Shown here one piece after another: positions 51,072-60,036 of a stretch of DNA of 64,000 bases. A model generated the notes under the pieces. The model ran no database searches. It was not told the origin of the DNA and was given only the letters and a program-made list of their open reading frames with translations. Each line of letters opens with the position of its first letter. Positions within the stretch are counted from its first letter, which is position 1. The stretch lies in contig NZ_JAAAPO010000004.1 of the NCBI RefSeq assembly GCF_009909235.1, positions 372,001-436,000 of the forward strand, written 5' to 3'. The stretch is from Novosphingobium ovatum. Its GTDB lineage: Bacteria; Pseudomonadota; Alphaproteobacteria; Sphingomonadales; Sphingomonadaceae. Made by a program: the position numbers and the translations under genes.

Positions 51072-53614
51072 GGCCGCACTCCCACGGCCTGACGATCCAG
51101 CCCATAGGCGGCGCATTCTATTGCCTCGGCCATAGTGGCACCGCGCGCGACCTCGGCCTCGATGCGGGCATAGACAGCCGGGCTTGAGGAATAGAGCGTG
51201 CCGGAAAAGGGATCGAGCACGAGACGGCAGACCGTCTGCGTGTCCGGGCCGCGGATCAGCAGGTCGGAATATTCGGTGCCGTTGCGCTTCAAGGAACGCA
51301 GCAGCGCGTCGGTGAAATTGTCCATTTCGAAGCGGTCGGACTTGCGGAAATCGGCGATGGTTTCCGGCTTCTGCTGGAGCACCAGCATCCAGTCGGAGTT
51401 TTCAAGCGCGGCCTTAGAGCCGCCTGATTTGTAGAAGTCGTTGATCGACTGGGTCGCGGTGATGAGCGAGGCGCCATATTTGCGGCAAGTGCGCGAATAG
51501 GTCTCCACGAAATCCGCCATCGCGCCGCCTTTCAGCATCGCCCAGGCCTCATCGATGATGAGCGCCTTCGGGATCTGCCGGTCGAGCTTCCTCATCGTCT
51601 GCGAGGCAACGAACATGATCGAGGTCAGGACGACGCTGCGCAGTTCCTCGCGTGAGGAAAGGTCCGACAGTTCGAAGACCGTCAGATCGGCCGAGAGATC
51701 GAGATTGGTGTCGCCAAGGAAGAACGGCCCATACGTTCCGGCGTCAGAGAACGGTAGCAGCGCCGTCGCCAGATCATCGGCCTGCGGGTGACCGGCAGCG
51801 CGCAACGCAGCAATGATGCCATCGACGGTGCCGTCACGCGCCTTCTCGTTCCATACGGCATTGACTGCGGCATCGATCAGCCCGCGCTCGGTGTCGTTGA
51901 GCCGGTTCTCGTAGCGCGCCATCTGACTGATGATGGCCTTGAGCATCGCGAGGCAGTCGACGAGATAGTCCTCGTCTCCCGCGGCAAGCTCGAGGTCTAT
52001 CATGCGGAATGGGTTGATCGAGATGCCAGACGAGAGCTTGAACTCGGTGAAGGTGCCGCCCAAGGCTTTCGCCATATGCTCGAAGGAGCGCCCATCATCG
52101 ATGACGATGGTCTTGGCGTTAACCCCGGCAAAGCTGGCGGTCAGATCCTGAAGCAGCACCGATTTGCCCGAGCCGGACTTGCCCGCGATGGCGACATTGT
52201 GGTTGCCGGCATTGTTCTGAAAAGGCGACCAGAACTGGGGCTGACCGCGCCGCCCGATGAACAGCAGGTGCGGGATCGCGCCGCCATTGTATTCGCCCTG
52301 GACGGGCGCGAGCGCTGCCACATTGGCCGAAAGCACAGTGCGGAAGCGCCGCATCCGCATGAGATCGCGCGAGAGGCCATCGGCCAGCGTCAGCGGGAAG
52401 GATGCCAGCAGTCCGCCCGTCTGAAGGTAGGTCTCGTCGATCAGATCCCAGCCAGCGGCCTTGTAGATCGCCTTGAGGGTGCGCTCATTCACATCGCCTC
52501 GGCCAAGCGGCGAGACCATAGTGACGCTGTAATAGATCTGGACCAGTTTCTGCCCGAGGCGCACTTGCGCCTGCACATGCTCCCACTCAGCCGATTGGGT
52601 CTTGAGGCTGGGCACGAGGCGCGCGGCTTTGCCATCGGCGAGCGCCGTCGTGCGAGTGAATTTCCAGCCCGCCTTGGCTTCGGAGGTCTCGGCCGACGGG
52701 ATGATCCCCGCGATCGACTGGAGCACCGGGCATGGCAGGCAGAGCTTGGGATTGAAGATGTCGCCGATGACCTTTTGCGTGTCCCAGGGTGCCCAGCGTT
52801 CGGGGAAATAGCGCACCGACATGGTCCGCACGTCGAACTCATGCGGGCTCATATCCGCCATCTCGGGGGCGCCATCAATGACCACGCCGGAGGGGCGCAA
52901 AGAGGGCGCCTCAAGGATCAGCCGGTCCTTCTCAACGCGGGTGACGAGATCGCGGCGGATGCATTGCTCGTTGATCGGATCGAAGGGGCTGTAATCGGGC
53001 GCGTCATCGCCTGCGCCCGTCGCGGGGCAGACCACATCGTCGATGAAACGGATGAGCTCGGTCGGACTGAAGATCCGCGTCTTGACGTTGATTGAGTCGA
53101 GTGCCGAGGTGATCCCGTCGCGGATGCCAAGCAGCGTCTCGGTATCGACGCCCGAACCCACGCCAACGCCTACAGCAAAGAGCACGCGGAACTGGCGCAG
53201 ATGGAAGGGGCCGTCGGAGGCGAGGGAAGACCAGGCGCCGCTGCGCAGCAGGTCGAGCCGGTAACGGGCCAGCTTGTTGAATACCGCGCCCGCCCGGATG
53301 CGGGGCAATGCCCATTCTTGCAGCTTCTCGGCAATACGGGGTGACGCATAATTGATGATCTGGAATTCGCAGCCCGCCACCAGCACATCGGAGATGATCG
53401 AGGTCAGGATGTCGCCGATGCGCTCATCGGCCCCCATGAGCGGGGCCAGTTCGAGGATGAAGCCCTTCGAGCGGGTGAGATGGAAGATCTGCGTTTCTGC
53501 CGCATAGGCGCGGTAGCCGAGGAAGCTCGCGAGCATGGGCACATCGCGCGTTTCTGCGCGATGCTCTGGCGCCTCGCTGTCGCCGGTGACGAGTTCTATG
53601 AGCCGGGCGAGCAT
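51068..53614 (-). CDS. traC: type IV secretion ATPase TraC (VirB4-like)
   Basis: An 848-residue ATPase that powers pilus assembly and substrate transfer at the inner membrane. The TraC_F_IV domain fills the N-terminal 450 residues. Walker A VAIAGKSGSGKSVLLQ is at about residues 477-492, Walker B KALIIDEAWAMLKGG near 682-696, and TATQSINDFY near 720 is the conserved motif after it. Length and order fit F TraC (876 residues). It lies 6 bp after traV and is coupled to the small membrane gene downstream. Confidence 0.95.
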   Translation of the reverse strand: MLARLIELVTGDSEAPEHRAETRDVPMLASFLGYRAYAAETQIFHLTRSKGFILELAPLMGADERIGDILTSIISDVLVAGCEFQIINYASPRIAEKLQEWALPRIRAGAVFNKLARYRLDLLRSGAWSSLASDGPFHLRQFRVLFAVGVGVGSGVDTETLLGIRDGITSALDSINVKTRIFSPTELIRFIDDVVCPATGAGDDAPDYSPFDPINEQCIRRDLVTRVEKDRLILEAPSLRPSGVVIDGAPEMADMSPHEFDVRTMSVRYFPERWAPWDTQKVIGDIFNPKLCLPCPVLQSIAGIIPSAETSEAKAGWKFTRTTALADGKAARLVPSLKTQSAEWEHVQAQVRLGQKLVQIYYSVTMVSPLGRGDVNERTLKAIYKAAGWDLIDETYLQTGGLLASFPLTLADGLSRDLMRMRRFRTVLSANVAALAPVQGEYNGGAIPHLLFIGRRGQPQFWSPFQNNAGNHNVAIAGKSGSGKSVLLQDLTASFAGVNAKTIVIDDGRSFEHMAKALGGTFTEFKLSSGISINPFRMIDLELAAGDEDYLVDCLAMLKAIISQMARYENRLNDTERGLIDAAVNAVWNEKARDGTVDGIIAALRAAGHPQADDLATALLPFSDAGTYGPFFLGDTNLDLSADLTVFELSDLSSREELRSVVLTSIMFVASQTMRKLDRQIPKALIIDEAWAMLKGGAMADFVETYSRTCRKYGASLITATQSINDFYKSGGSKAALENSDWMLVLQQKPETIADFRKSDRFEMDNFTDALLRSLKRNGTEYSDLLIRGPDTQTVCRLVLDPFSGTLYSSSPAVYARIEAEVARGATMAEAIECAAYGLDRQAVGVRP

Positions 53615-53620
53615 GGCGCC

Positions 53621-54322
53621 TCAGTCCACCTGCGGCGGGAAAGTCGCCGCGCCGCTCTTTGGCGTTATGGTCTGAGGTGTGGTGGGCTTCGGCGGGCTGG
53701 GCTGCGCTTGGGGCTGGTTCAGGATCGCCTTCACCTTGTCCTTGATCGCTGCCGTCGGATCCGTGGGCAGTGCCGGTGCGGGCTTGTCGCCTTCGGGCGA
53801 CTTGGTGGTGGCCGGTGCCATCAGCGCCATGTCGGGCGCCATTTCCGCGAGGGTGAGCAGGCTCATGTCGGCGCCTGCGCCCATGGACTTCGCCCCCCAA
53901 ACCATTCCGCCCTGCGGAGCGCTGGACACCTCGGTAAGATGCGGGGCATCGACGGGGACAAAACCTGTGGTGCGGGGATGGAGGCGACCCGATCCGTCGC
54001 GCCAGGGCATATAGACAATTCTGAGCACCGGCCTGAGCCCAGAACGAACCGGCCCGACGAAGGTCCATGCCTTCTTCTCCTTGGGATTGGTGGATGCTTG
54101 GAAACCGTTGGCGGCGGGCACGGCATCGGGCGTGGGCGGCGCGTCCTTGGCTTCAGCCTCGGCATCGATCGCGTGGATGGCGCTGTCATCGATGGTGGTC
54201 GATGGCGCGCAGGTGCCGCGCGGCGCGCTGCACACGAAACCGCCTTTGACGTTGGAGTGGAGCATTGAGCAACCAGCCAGCGGCATTAGGCCAAGCGCGG
54301 CGATGATGGGGGACATGCGCAT
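53621..54322 (-). CDS. traV: type IV conjugative transfer lipoprotein TraV
   Basis: A 233-residue outer-membrane lipoprotein of the core complex. The signal peptide ends in the lipobox LAGCSML with Cys18 as the lipid-attachment residue. A Cys pair typical of TraV (FVCSAPRGTCAPS) follows at residues 30-39. The middle contains VYMPWRDGSGRLHPR, and the C-terminus is Pro/Thr-rich. TraV links TraK to TraB through the periplasm. It starts 4 bp after the DsbC stop. Confidence 0.88.
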   Translation of the reverse strand: MRMSPIIAALGLMPLAGCSMLHSNVKGGFVCSAPRGTCAPSTTIDDSAIHAIDAEAEAKDAPPTPDAVPAANGFQASTNPKEKKAWTFVGPVRSGLRPVLRIVYMPWRDGSGRLHPRTTGFVPVDAPHLTEVSSAPQGGMVWGAKSMGAGADMSLLTLAEMAPDMALMAPATTKSPEGDKPAPALPTDPTAAIKDKVKAILNQPQAQPSPPKPTTPQTITPKSGAATFPPQVD

Positions 54323-54325
54323 GGT

Positions 54326-55222
54326 TCAGGCGCCTCCCTTCAGCCAGCTTTCGAGGAACTCACGCGGGCGGAAGCCCAGCAGCACAGCGCCATCCTCGCG
54401 AACCAGCACGGGCGTGCCGGTGAAGCCATGGGTGCGCGCGAAGGCCTCATTGGCATCGAGGCCGCTGGTGTCGCAGGCGCGTGCGCCTTGATCTTTTTGG
54501 GAGATGTCCTGATCGCCGTAAGCCCGCTCCATGGCGGCGCTCGTGTCCTCGGCGCAGATCACGGCTTCGGAAATTGCCCGTGTGCCGAGGATCGAGATCG
54601 GCCGCTCGGTGACGCGCGCTCCAATCGCCTTGAGGGTTTGGTGCAGCGCCCGGCAGTAGCCGCAGTGGAAATCGCTGAATACGGTGACCTTGGGAGCGTT
54701 GGCCGCGCCTCCCCATTCGATGGCGCCATTGGCCGGAAGGCTGGCAAGGCTCACCTTCTGAGCGGGAACCGAGGCAGGAGCGGACGCAGATTGGGGATGC
54801 GATGGCGCGAGGCCCGCGCTGTTCGCTTCTGGCGCCTTGGCTGTGGCCGAAGCGCCAACCAGCATATCGGGATTGATGGCGAGCAAGCGCGCCGCCGTCA
54901 GATCCTGATGCGTCTCCATGTCATAGATCCGCCCGACGATGAGGTAGCGGGCTGAGGGATCGATGTAGAAGAGGTTGGTCCCCGCCTGCACCTCGCAGAT
55001 GCCCGGGATTTGGCCGCAATCGACCTTGGTGACGGTGGTGCGCGGAAGACGCTGGGTCAAAGCCCGCATCGCTGCCGCATCCCTCGCCAGAGCAGGACGA
55101 GTGCGCGTGGCCGTCGCGGCGCGAGCCTCGGCGATGGTCGGTAGAGTGCTCAAAGCCAGTCCGAGAACGGGTAGCAGGCGCAGGAATGATCGGGAGTGAG
55201 ACACGCGAGGTTTTCCCTTCAA
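54326..55222 (-). CDS. DsbC-family thiol:disulfide isomerase
   Basis: A 298-residue periplasmic protein with a signal peptide (about residues 1-34). The N-terminal dimerisation region includes NLFYIDPSARYLIVGRIYDM, as in DsbC. The thioredoxin domain has VFSDFHCGYCRALHQTL with a CGYC active site near residue 187 and the cis-Pro in FTGTPVLVRED. It would shuffle disulfides in Cys-rich TraN, TraU and TraH. The stretch of low-complexity Ala/Ser between the domains is longer than usual. It overlaps traB by 4 bases. Confidence 0.9.
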   Translation of the reverse strand: MKGKPRVSHSRSFLRLLPVLGLALSTLPTIAEARAATATRTRPALARDAAAMRALTQRLPRTTVTKVDCGQIPGICEVQAGTNLFYIDPSARYLIVGRIYDMETHQDLTAARLLAINPDMLVGASATAKAPEANSAGLAPSHPQSASAPASVPAQKVSLASLPANGAIEWGGAANAPKVTVFSDFHCGYCRALHQTLKAIGARVTERPISILGTRAISEAVICAEDTSAAMERAYGDQDISQKDQGARACDTSGLDANEAFARTHGFTGTPVLVREDGAVLLGFRPREFLESWLKGGA

Positions 55223-56571
55223 TTGCGGATGAAGACGCCGTCGAGGAACACCACCTCGACATCGAGGCCGGTCGGCATTTCCACGACAGGCTGGTACTGT
55301 TCGGCGCGCTCGATCAGATATTTGGAGACCATGTCGCCGGACTGGGCGACGCCCTGGCCAAGCCCACCCTGGGCGATGTCCGAGGGCGAGAGCGTCGAGC
55401 GCTGGCCGTTCACGCTGACCGTTGGCGAGGTCAGATAGGCCGAGGAATTGGTCGAGAAGCCGCGCCCGAAACCGCCCAGCACGCCGGCGATGAACGCCTG
55501 ACCCACCAGATTGCCCGAGCGGTTGACCACGCGGCCGCGCACGCCGGTCTTGCCGCCAAAGGCGATGAAGCCCTTGACCTCGCTCACCGCCACCTTGCCG
55601 CCCGGCTGCGGGCAGGTCATGCGCTGGAGCTTCACATAGACCTTTTCCGAAGAGAGGTCGGCGAGCGCCGCGCCATTGACCATGCAGCCCACGATGTTGG
55701 TCTTGAGCAACTTGCCAGCCACATAGACCGAGCGTGCCGGGCCAGTGATGCGCAGCACCACAGGCAGCGGGTCAGTCTGGCTCTTGGTGTTGGTCGTGGC
55801 GTCGACGCCCACCACCACCTTGGCCGTCGCGATCGAATTGGGCGGCAGGTAGTTCTCGCTGTCGGTGAACTGGGTGGTCTTGCCTGGCACCATGCGTGTG
55901 CCCGTTCCGCCAGCATCGCCTCCGAAGGACAGCAGTTTGACCTCGCTGGAACGCGGCGCGCTGGCCGGATCGATCGCGCTGCGAGCCGTATCACCCGATG
56001 GTGGTGTCAGAGGCGAACCACTGGGGATGGACGACGACCGCTGATAGGTGGGCGGTGCGCCCGTTCCATACAGCGCGCTTGGCCCGGCGGTCGCCCGCTG
56101 CATCTGGGTCGAGAGCGCGGAAATTTGGGAGCGAAGCTGGTCGTTCTCGGTCTGATAGGCCGAGAGTACCTTCGATCCATCGGTCTTGAGCGATTGGTTC
56201 TGCCCCTGCAAATCCTCGATCTGCTTTTGAAGCTGGTCGAGCCGGACGGAATCGCCTTGCAGGGTCTTGATCTGGTTGCCCTGCGTCGAAAGCTGGTTCT
56301 CCGACAGAGCCATCCATTCCTTGTCGGCCATCGAGCGGTTGACCATGTCATCGGTCGAAATCTTGATCGCCTTGGGGTCGTCTTTCTTATCGGCGCTGCC
56401 CGTCTGGGGCGCAGGCGAAGCCAGAATCCACCACATGCCCGCCATCACCAGCACACCGCCCAGACCCCACATGGCAATCTGTTGACGGCGGCGGGTAGCA
56501 GCATTGCGGGCAAGATCATCCGTCGGCGATGGGGGGGCAGCAGGGCTACCCTGTGCGCTCGGCGCGTTCAT
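55219..56571 (-). CDS. traB: type IV conjugative transfer protein TraB (VirB10-like)
   Basis: A 450-residue protein spanning the envelope. A cytoplasmic N-terminus, one membrane segment (IAMWGLGGVLVMAGMWWILA, about residues 32-51) and a coiled coil (about 85-130, NQIKTLQGDSVRLDQLQKQI) precede a VirB10-type beta-barrel domain that includes VLRITGPARSVYVAGKLL and ALADLSSEKVYVKLQRMTC. TraB forms the scaffold of the core complex with TraK and TraV. Start and stop both overlap neighbours (traK, dsbC) by 4 bases. Confidence 0.93.
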   Translation of the reverse strand: MNAPSAQGSPAAPPSPTDDLARNAATRRRQQIAMWGLGGVLVMAGMWWILASPAPQTGSADKKDDPKAIKISTDDMVNRSMADKEWMALSENQLSTQGNQIKTLQGDSVRLDQLQKQIEDLQGQNQSLKTDGSKVLSAYQTENDQLRSQISALSTQMQRATAGPSALYGTGAPPTYQRSSSIPSGSPLTPPSGDTARSAIDPASAPRSSEVKLLSFGGDAGGTGTRMVPGKTTQFTDSENYLPPNSIATAKVVVGVDATTNTKSQTDPLPVVLRITGPARSVYVAGKLLKTNIVGCMVNGAALADLSSEKVYVKLQRMTCPQPGGKVAVSEVKGFIAFGGKTGVRGRVVNRSGNLVGQAFIAGVLGGFGRGFSTNSSAYLTSPTVSVNGQRSTLSPSDIAQGGLGQGVAQSGDMVSKYLIERAEQYQPVVEMPTGLDVEVVFLDGVFIRN

Positions 56572-57410
56572 GGCTGACCTCCGGTCTCTGTGCTGCGCTG
56601 GACAATGAAGGCGGTGGTTGCCTCACCGGGCGCCAGACGGGGGTTGGTGATGCTGACTGCGATGGCGTCGGCGGGCGCGACCTTGTCGTCGATCAGGACC
56701 GCGGGCTTGTTGCCGCGGTTGGTGATCTTGAGGAGCTTGCCGGTATAGCTCGCCCCGACATATTGCCCGACCATCTGGACAGAGAGCGTGTCGATGTCGA
56801 CGGGCACCAGCGCGCGCCAGGTGATGTCGAAACCTTCAACCGGCTTCTGAGCATACATGGCCGCGATCAGATGCGCCGAGGCATCCTGCGGTGACAGGCC
56901 GGCGGGCCATGTCTCACCGACCGGGCGCGGATGTTCGACATCGGCATTGGCGATAAACACCTGCCGCGCATCACTGCCGCCCACCGCGCAAATGAATTTA
57001 TAGACGAAGCCTTTGCGGGTCGTGCCGAAGAAGGAAATTGTGGGCTTGGAAAAGCCATTGGCGACCGAAAGGTAGATGTCGCCGCGCAGGGGTTCATTGA
57101 CCACCTGAAAGTCATCGGCGGGATTGGGCGCCTGCACCTTGGAGACCGAGGCGAACTGGTCATCCTTCAGCGAAATCCGCGTCAGATCCTTGGCCGAGGC
57201 CTCGCAGTGGACGGTGCCATTGTCGGCCACCAGCAGCGTCTGATCGGCATAGGCTGGCGCGGCCGTGGCAAGGCCGGCGCTCACCAAGGCGATGCCGAGG
57301 GCGCGCTCAGCCCACAAACGGCGCGGGGCAAGGCTTGCCCCTGCCGACAATTCCAGAATGGCCATAAAGGAAAACCCTTGTGGGATGGTGCCGGGGAATG
57401 GGCCGCTCAT
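56568..57410 (-). CDS. traK: type-F conjugative transfer secretin TraK
   Basis: A 280-residue periplasmic/outer-membrane protein (VirB9-like). ATG at 57410 overlaps the traE stop (ATGA), which decides the start and gives a 16-residue extension before MAILELSAGASLAPRRLW. The export segment ends near APAYA (about residue 56). TraK features are NGTVHCEASAKDLTRISL and a C-terminal region, KLLKITNRGNKPAVLIDD, that would meet TraV. It is complete. Confidence 0.9.
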   Translation of the reverse strand: MSGPFPGTIPQGFSFMAILELSAGASLAPRRLWAERALGIALVSAGLATAAPAYADQTLLVADNGTVHCEASAKDLTRISLKDDQFASVSKVQAPNPADDFQVVNEPLRGDIYLSVANGFSKPTISFFGTTRKGFVYKFICAVGGSDARQVFIANADVEHPRPVGETWPAGLSPQDASAHLIAAMYAQKPVEGFDITWRALVPVDIDTLSVQMVGQYVGASYTGKLLKITNRGNKPAVLIDDKVAPADAIAVSITNPRLAPGEATTAFIVQRSTETGGQP

Positions 57411-57970
57411 GGCGTCTCCTCCGGCTTGGCGATCATCCCGAAGCCTTTAAGCTTCAGGGAGACGCCGTTGTAGGTCCAGGTGAAGCGGAATGTGCGATGC
57501 TCGGTGGTCACCTCCTTGGAGGCGACGACGGTGTGCAGCGTGCCGCCGACCGTGCTGGTCAGCGTATCGGGATCGACCCACATCGCATCGGGCGTGAAAA
57601 ACTGGGTGATCTGCGAGCCTTGCTGCTCGGCCACCACTTTCATCAGCGCCTTCTTGACTTGCCCACGTGCCTGCTCGTCGGTCACTTCAAGGATGGAATC
57701 CATCCAGTAGGTCAGGCTCTGGGGCGAACGGTTAAGGGCAACCATCGCGACATCGCGGGTCACCATCTCGAGATAGTCGGGCGAGACCTTGGCGCTGGTC
57801 AGTGTGAGCGGTGTGCGCAACGTCGGCACCAGCACGACCTCGCGGTCCTTGCGGCCGGCGGAGACCACGCTGCTGACGGCAACGAGACCGAGGGCCAGCG
57901 AGAGCAGCGCCAGGCCATTGCGCTGGCGCAGAACCGCTTGCGATTTGTCGTGGGCGAGATCGATGTCCAT
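57407..57970 (-). CDS. traE: type IV conjugative transfer protein TraE
   Basis: A 187-residue inner-membrane protein with one N-terminal membrane segment (NGLALLSLALGLVAVSSVVSA, about residues 18-38) and a periplasmic VirB5/TraE-type domain containing VSPDYLEMVTRDVAMVALNRSP and YWMDSILEVTD. TraE is needed for pilus tip formation and assembly. It starts 1 bp after the traL stop and overlaps traK by four bases, so the order traA-L-E-K is exactly that of F. Confidence 0.9.
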   Translation of the reverse strand: MDIDLAHDKSQAVLRQRNGLALLSLALGLVAVSSVVSAGRKDREVVLVPTLRTPLTLTSAKVSPDYLEMVTRDVAMVALNRSPQSLTYWMDSILEVTDEQARGQVKKALMKVVAEQQGSQITQFFTPDAMWVDPDTLTSTVGGTLHTVVASKEVTTEHRTFRFTWTYNGVSLKLKGFGMIAKPEETP

Positions 57971-57971
57971 C

Positions 57972-58256
57972 TTAGCCCGCCAGCACGCGAAGATGGGACG
58001 GCGGGAAGCTCCTCATGGCGAAAAACTCGCCAGGAAGGTGCCAGTATCCAAAATGCAGGATCCAGGCCATCGAGCGTCCGGCGCGGAGTTTGCGATAACC
58101 GAACCAGGCCACGGTGGAGAACACCAGCCCGATGACGATATGCGAAGCCAGAATGCCCCAGATGAAGGGGGTGACCATCACCAGGAACTCGTCCAGCGTC
58201 CAGAACCCGATAAGTTCCGGATCATCCAGATGTTTGGGGATCGCATAGCGTTCCAT
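57972..58256 (-). CDS. traL: type IV conjugative transfer protein TraL
   Basis: A 94-residue inner-membrane protein (VirB3-like). The start MERYAIPKHLDDPELIGFW is diagnostic of TraL. A long hydrophobic region (residues 26-56, LVMVTPFIWGILASHIVIGL onward) probably forms two membrane passes; the rest has RKLRAGRSMAWILHFGYWHLP. It assists pilin insertion or pilus nucleation. It follows traA after a 93-bp gap that holds no gene. Confidence 0.92.
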   Translation of the reverse strand: MERYAIPKHLDDPELIGFWTLDEFLVMVTPFIWGILASHIVIGLVFSTVAWFGYRKLRAGRSMAWILHFGYWHLPGEFFAMRSFPPSHLRVLAG

Positions 58257-58349
58257 CGCTGCCCGCCGTCACAAGAGTTGGTGGGGGATCGGGCCGGTCT
58301 GCACGGGGCGTTGGGAGGGGCAAGAAGCCCTGCGCAGCCGGCCTTGTCG

Positions 58350-58673
58350 TCAGATGGTCGCGGTGACCATCGCGGTGACGATCGGCACGCCCGTGCCGGC
58401 GGCGACGCCGGTGCCGACCGGCACGGCGACCTGCGCCAGCGAGAAGCGGCCCGAGGCCAGACCGACGATGCCGCCGGCCAGGCTCAGCACGGTGATCACC
58501 TTGCCGCCCGAACCGGACAGGAAATTGGTGAACTGCGTCAGCGCTGTGTTGAACGAGGTGTCGGTGCCGGCAAAGGCGGCGCCCGGGCCGAGTATGGCGG
58601 CCGCCACCACGGCGATGCCGAGATAGGGCAAGATCGAGGCGCGTTTGGGCGCCGGCAGTGCAAGGGACGTCAT
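58350..58673 (-). CDS. traA: type IV conjugative pilin TraA-like
   Basis: A 107-residue pilin precursor. ATG at 58673 (GGACTTACCCC upstream on this strand) starts MTSLALPAPKRASILPYLGI. A long leader of about 36 residues ends in the peptidase-type site AAFAG. The mature part has two hydrophobic segments (KVITVLSLAGGIVGLASG and VAVPVGTGVAAGTGVPIV) with a short basic turn, the hairpin plan of F-type and VirB2 pilins. It is first in the transfer operon, as in F. Sequence is weakly conserved in this family, so the call rests on plan and position. Confidence 0.82.
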   Translation of the reverse strand: MTSLALPAPKRASILPYLGIAVVAAAILGPGAAFAGTDTSFNTALTQFTNFLSGSGGKVITVLSLAGGIVGLASGRFSLAQVAVPVGTGVAAGTGVPIVTAMVTATI

Positions 58674-58968
58674 GGGGTAAGTCCTTTCGAGAGGGCCAGG
58701 ACGCAATGTGTTCCTGTGCCGATCCGAAGGCTCCGCCAGACGGGGACTCACCGACAAGTCGGGTCCCGCCAAATTGGCGCTAAATCAAGTAAATTTCTGC
58801 GTCCTGACTTATGCTCGAACTGATTCGGCCCACAGGGGGTTTCGCAAGCGCCCGGCACGGGGCGCAAACGAAGCTGGGCCCGTTTCGATCTGGCACGTCA
58901 ATGGGCGCAAAGCGCCCATCTATGGGCTGAAATCTTGAGGAAACAGGAGTTTGACATGGGGGCTGTCA
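58674..58968. promoter_or_regulatory. divergent control region of the transfer operon
   Basis: About 295 bp between traA and the divergent gene at 58969, with no gene inside. It holds a 19-bp palindrome, arms ATGGGCGC (58901-58908) and GCGCCCAT (58912-58919) around AAA; an 11-bp palindrome GCCAAATTGGC (58768-58778); and GCGCCC/GGGCGC arms near 58848-58866. It must contain the promoter of the 18-gene transfer operon, and the palindromes are candidate operators. Confidence 0.55.
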
Positions 58969-59358
58969 ATGAAAGAGGATCAGACAGGGGATAGTCATCG
59001 CTCGCGATCCCAGACCGCACATCGCTTGAAGATGAGCCCGGCGGCGTTCCGGGCGCTCAGCTTGGCGCTGCACAATCTTTCCTCGCGCGAGCTTGAGCTT
59101 TGCTCACCCAGACGACTGCTGACCACGGTGCTCTCGTCATCGAAGCGTGAAATATTCCATATACCTTTGAGTGACTTGGATGGAATTTGCCATCACGACG
59201 CGTTGGTTGGCGAGGTAGCGATCAACATTCGGATCGACTCCAGGATCAATGATCGGCTGCGTGATTTTCGTGACGATGCGGGCCGTAGGCTCGGCCGATC
59301 GGTCAGCGTGATCGAGGCGATCAACGCTTGTGCCCATGTGCTGAACGAGGGTCTTTGA
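58969..59358 (+). CDS. putative RHH-type regulator divergent from the transfer operon
   Basis: A 129-residue protein of no family I can name with certainty. The C-terminal 45 residues, INIRIDSRINDRLRDFRDD followed in frame by SVSVIEAINACAHVLN, look like a ribbon-helix-helix domain; the N-terminus is basic and helical (MKEDQTGDSHRSRSQ). ATG at 58969 was chosen; a TTG at 58951 lies too close to its AGGAG. Placement across the palindromic control region from traA suggests it regulates transfer, comparable in position to F TraM/TraJ, which is inference. Confidence 0.6.
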   Translation: MKEDQTGDSHRSRSQTAHRLKMSPAAFRALSLALHNLSSRELELCSPRRLLTTVLSSSKREIFHIPLSDLDGICHHDALVGEVAINIRIDSRINDRLRDFRDDAGRRLGRSVSVIEAINACAHVLNEGL

Positions 59359-59384
59359 GCCAAAGCAACGACTTTGCCTGCAAC

Positions 59385-59414
59385 TTGACAAAGGTCACCC
59401 TCCCGCGCCGGTAT
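59385..59414 (+). promoter_or_regulatory. possible promoter upstream of the HTH regulator
   Basis: A perfect -35 box TTGACA (59385-59390) is followed after 18 bases by CGGTAT (59409-59414), a poor -10. It lies 31 bp before the gene at 59446. Confidence 0.35.
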
Positions 59415-59445
59415 TGGTTAACGCCGCAGCGCGCCGAGGAGTATT

Positions 59446-59952
59446 ATGACTGAGCCCATCACTCCAAACACTGACTATACTTTAGTATCCCAAGGACGCG
59501 CGCCCTCGGACTCTGATGCCCCGTTTTCCGAGAGCCATCGCGCCCTGCTGAGCAACAAGATTAACCGGGATGGTCGGCCATTGGCGGAGATCGCCGCCTT
59601 GGCAAAGATGAGCAGACGCCAGCTCGGCCGTATCCTTGCCGGCCAGAAACCGTTGCGGATCAGCGATCTCCGACGTTTGTCGGACATTCTCGGGCTCAAC
59701 GCTGCACGGGCCGTTATTGCCATTGAAGTGATCGGCGACTGGAGTGCCTATGACGACCCGATGCTGGGCATCCTCATCGGGATGTTGGCGCCGGTCTTCA
59801 GAAAAGTGGACGCCATCGCCGACTTTCCGATGGAGCCATTGACCGAAAAGGCTCAGGAAGAGTTAACAACCCGGCTTGCCGAAACGCTCGTCACCAACCA
59901 GGCGCAAATCCGTCAAAGGCGGGATCAATTCGTCAGCACTTCATCGCTTTGA
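59446..59952 (+). CDS. Cro-like helix-turn-helix protein, 168 aa
   Basis: A 168-residue protein with a helix-turn-helix at about residues 45-85: RPLAEIAALAKMSRRQLGRI followed in frame by LRISDLRRLSDILGL, the Cro/XRE pattern. The N-terminus is polar; the C-terminal half is helical with GILIGMLAPVFRKVD. With the RHH-like gene at 58969 it forms a pair of DNA-binding proteins next to the transfer operon. It has its own possible TTGACA promoter. The target is not known. Confidence 0.7.
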   Translation: MTEPITPNTDYTLVSQGRAPSDSDAPFSESHRALLSNKINRDGRPLAEIAALAKMSRRQLGRILAGQKPLRISDLRRLSDILGLNAARAVIAIEVIGDWSAYDDPMLGILIGMLAPVFRKVDAIADFPMEPLTEKAQEELTTRLAETLVTNQAQIRQRRDQFVSTSSL

Positions 59953-60036
59953 AATCCCCTCGGCCCGCACAGCAAGGGCAAACGGCTGCATCCCCTTCGG
60001 GTCGCCAGCAGCCGCAACGAAATGAGGGAGCCAGAG

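Noticed and set aside
51788..53095. Long open frames opposite traC, and similarly opposite traN (45008-46534), traB (55186-56577) and traH (42827-44323)
   Set aside because: Each is antisense to a clearly coding transfer gene with conserved motifs. Compositions rich in Arg, Gly, His and Val are typical of GC-rich shadows.
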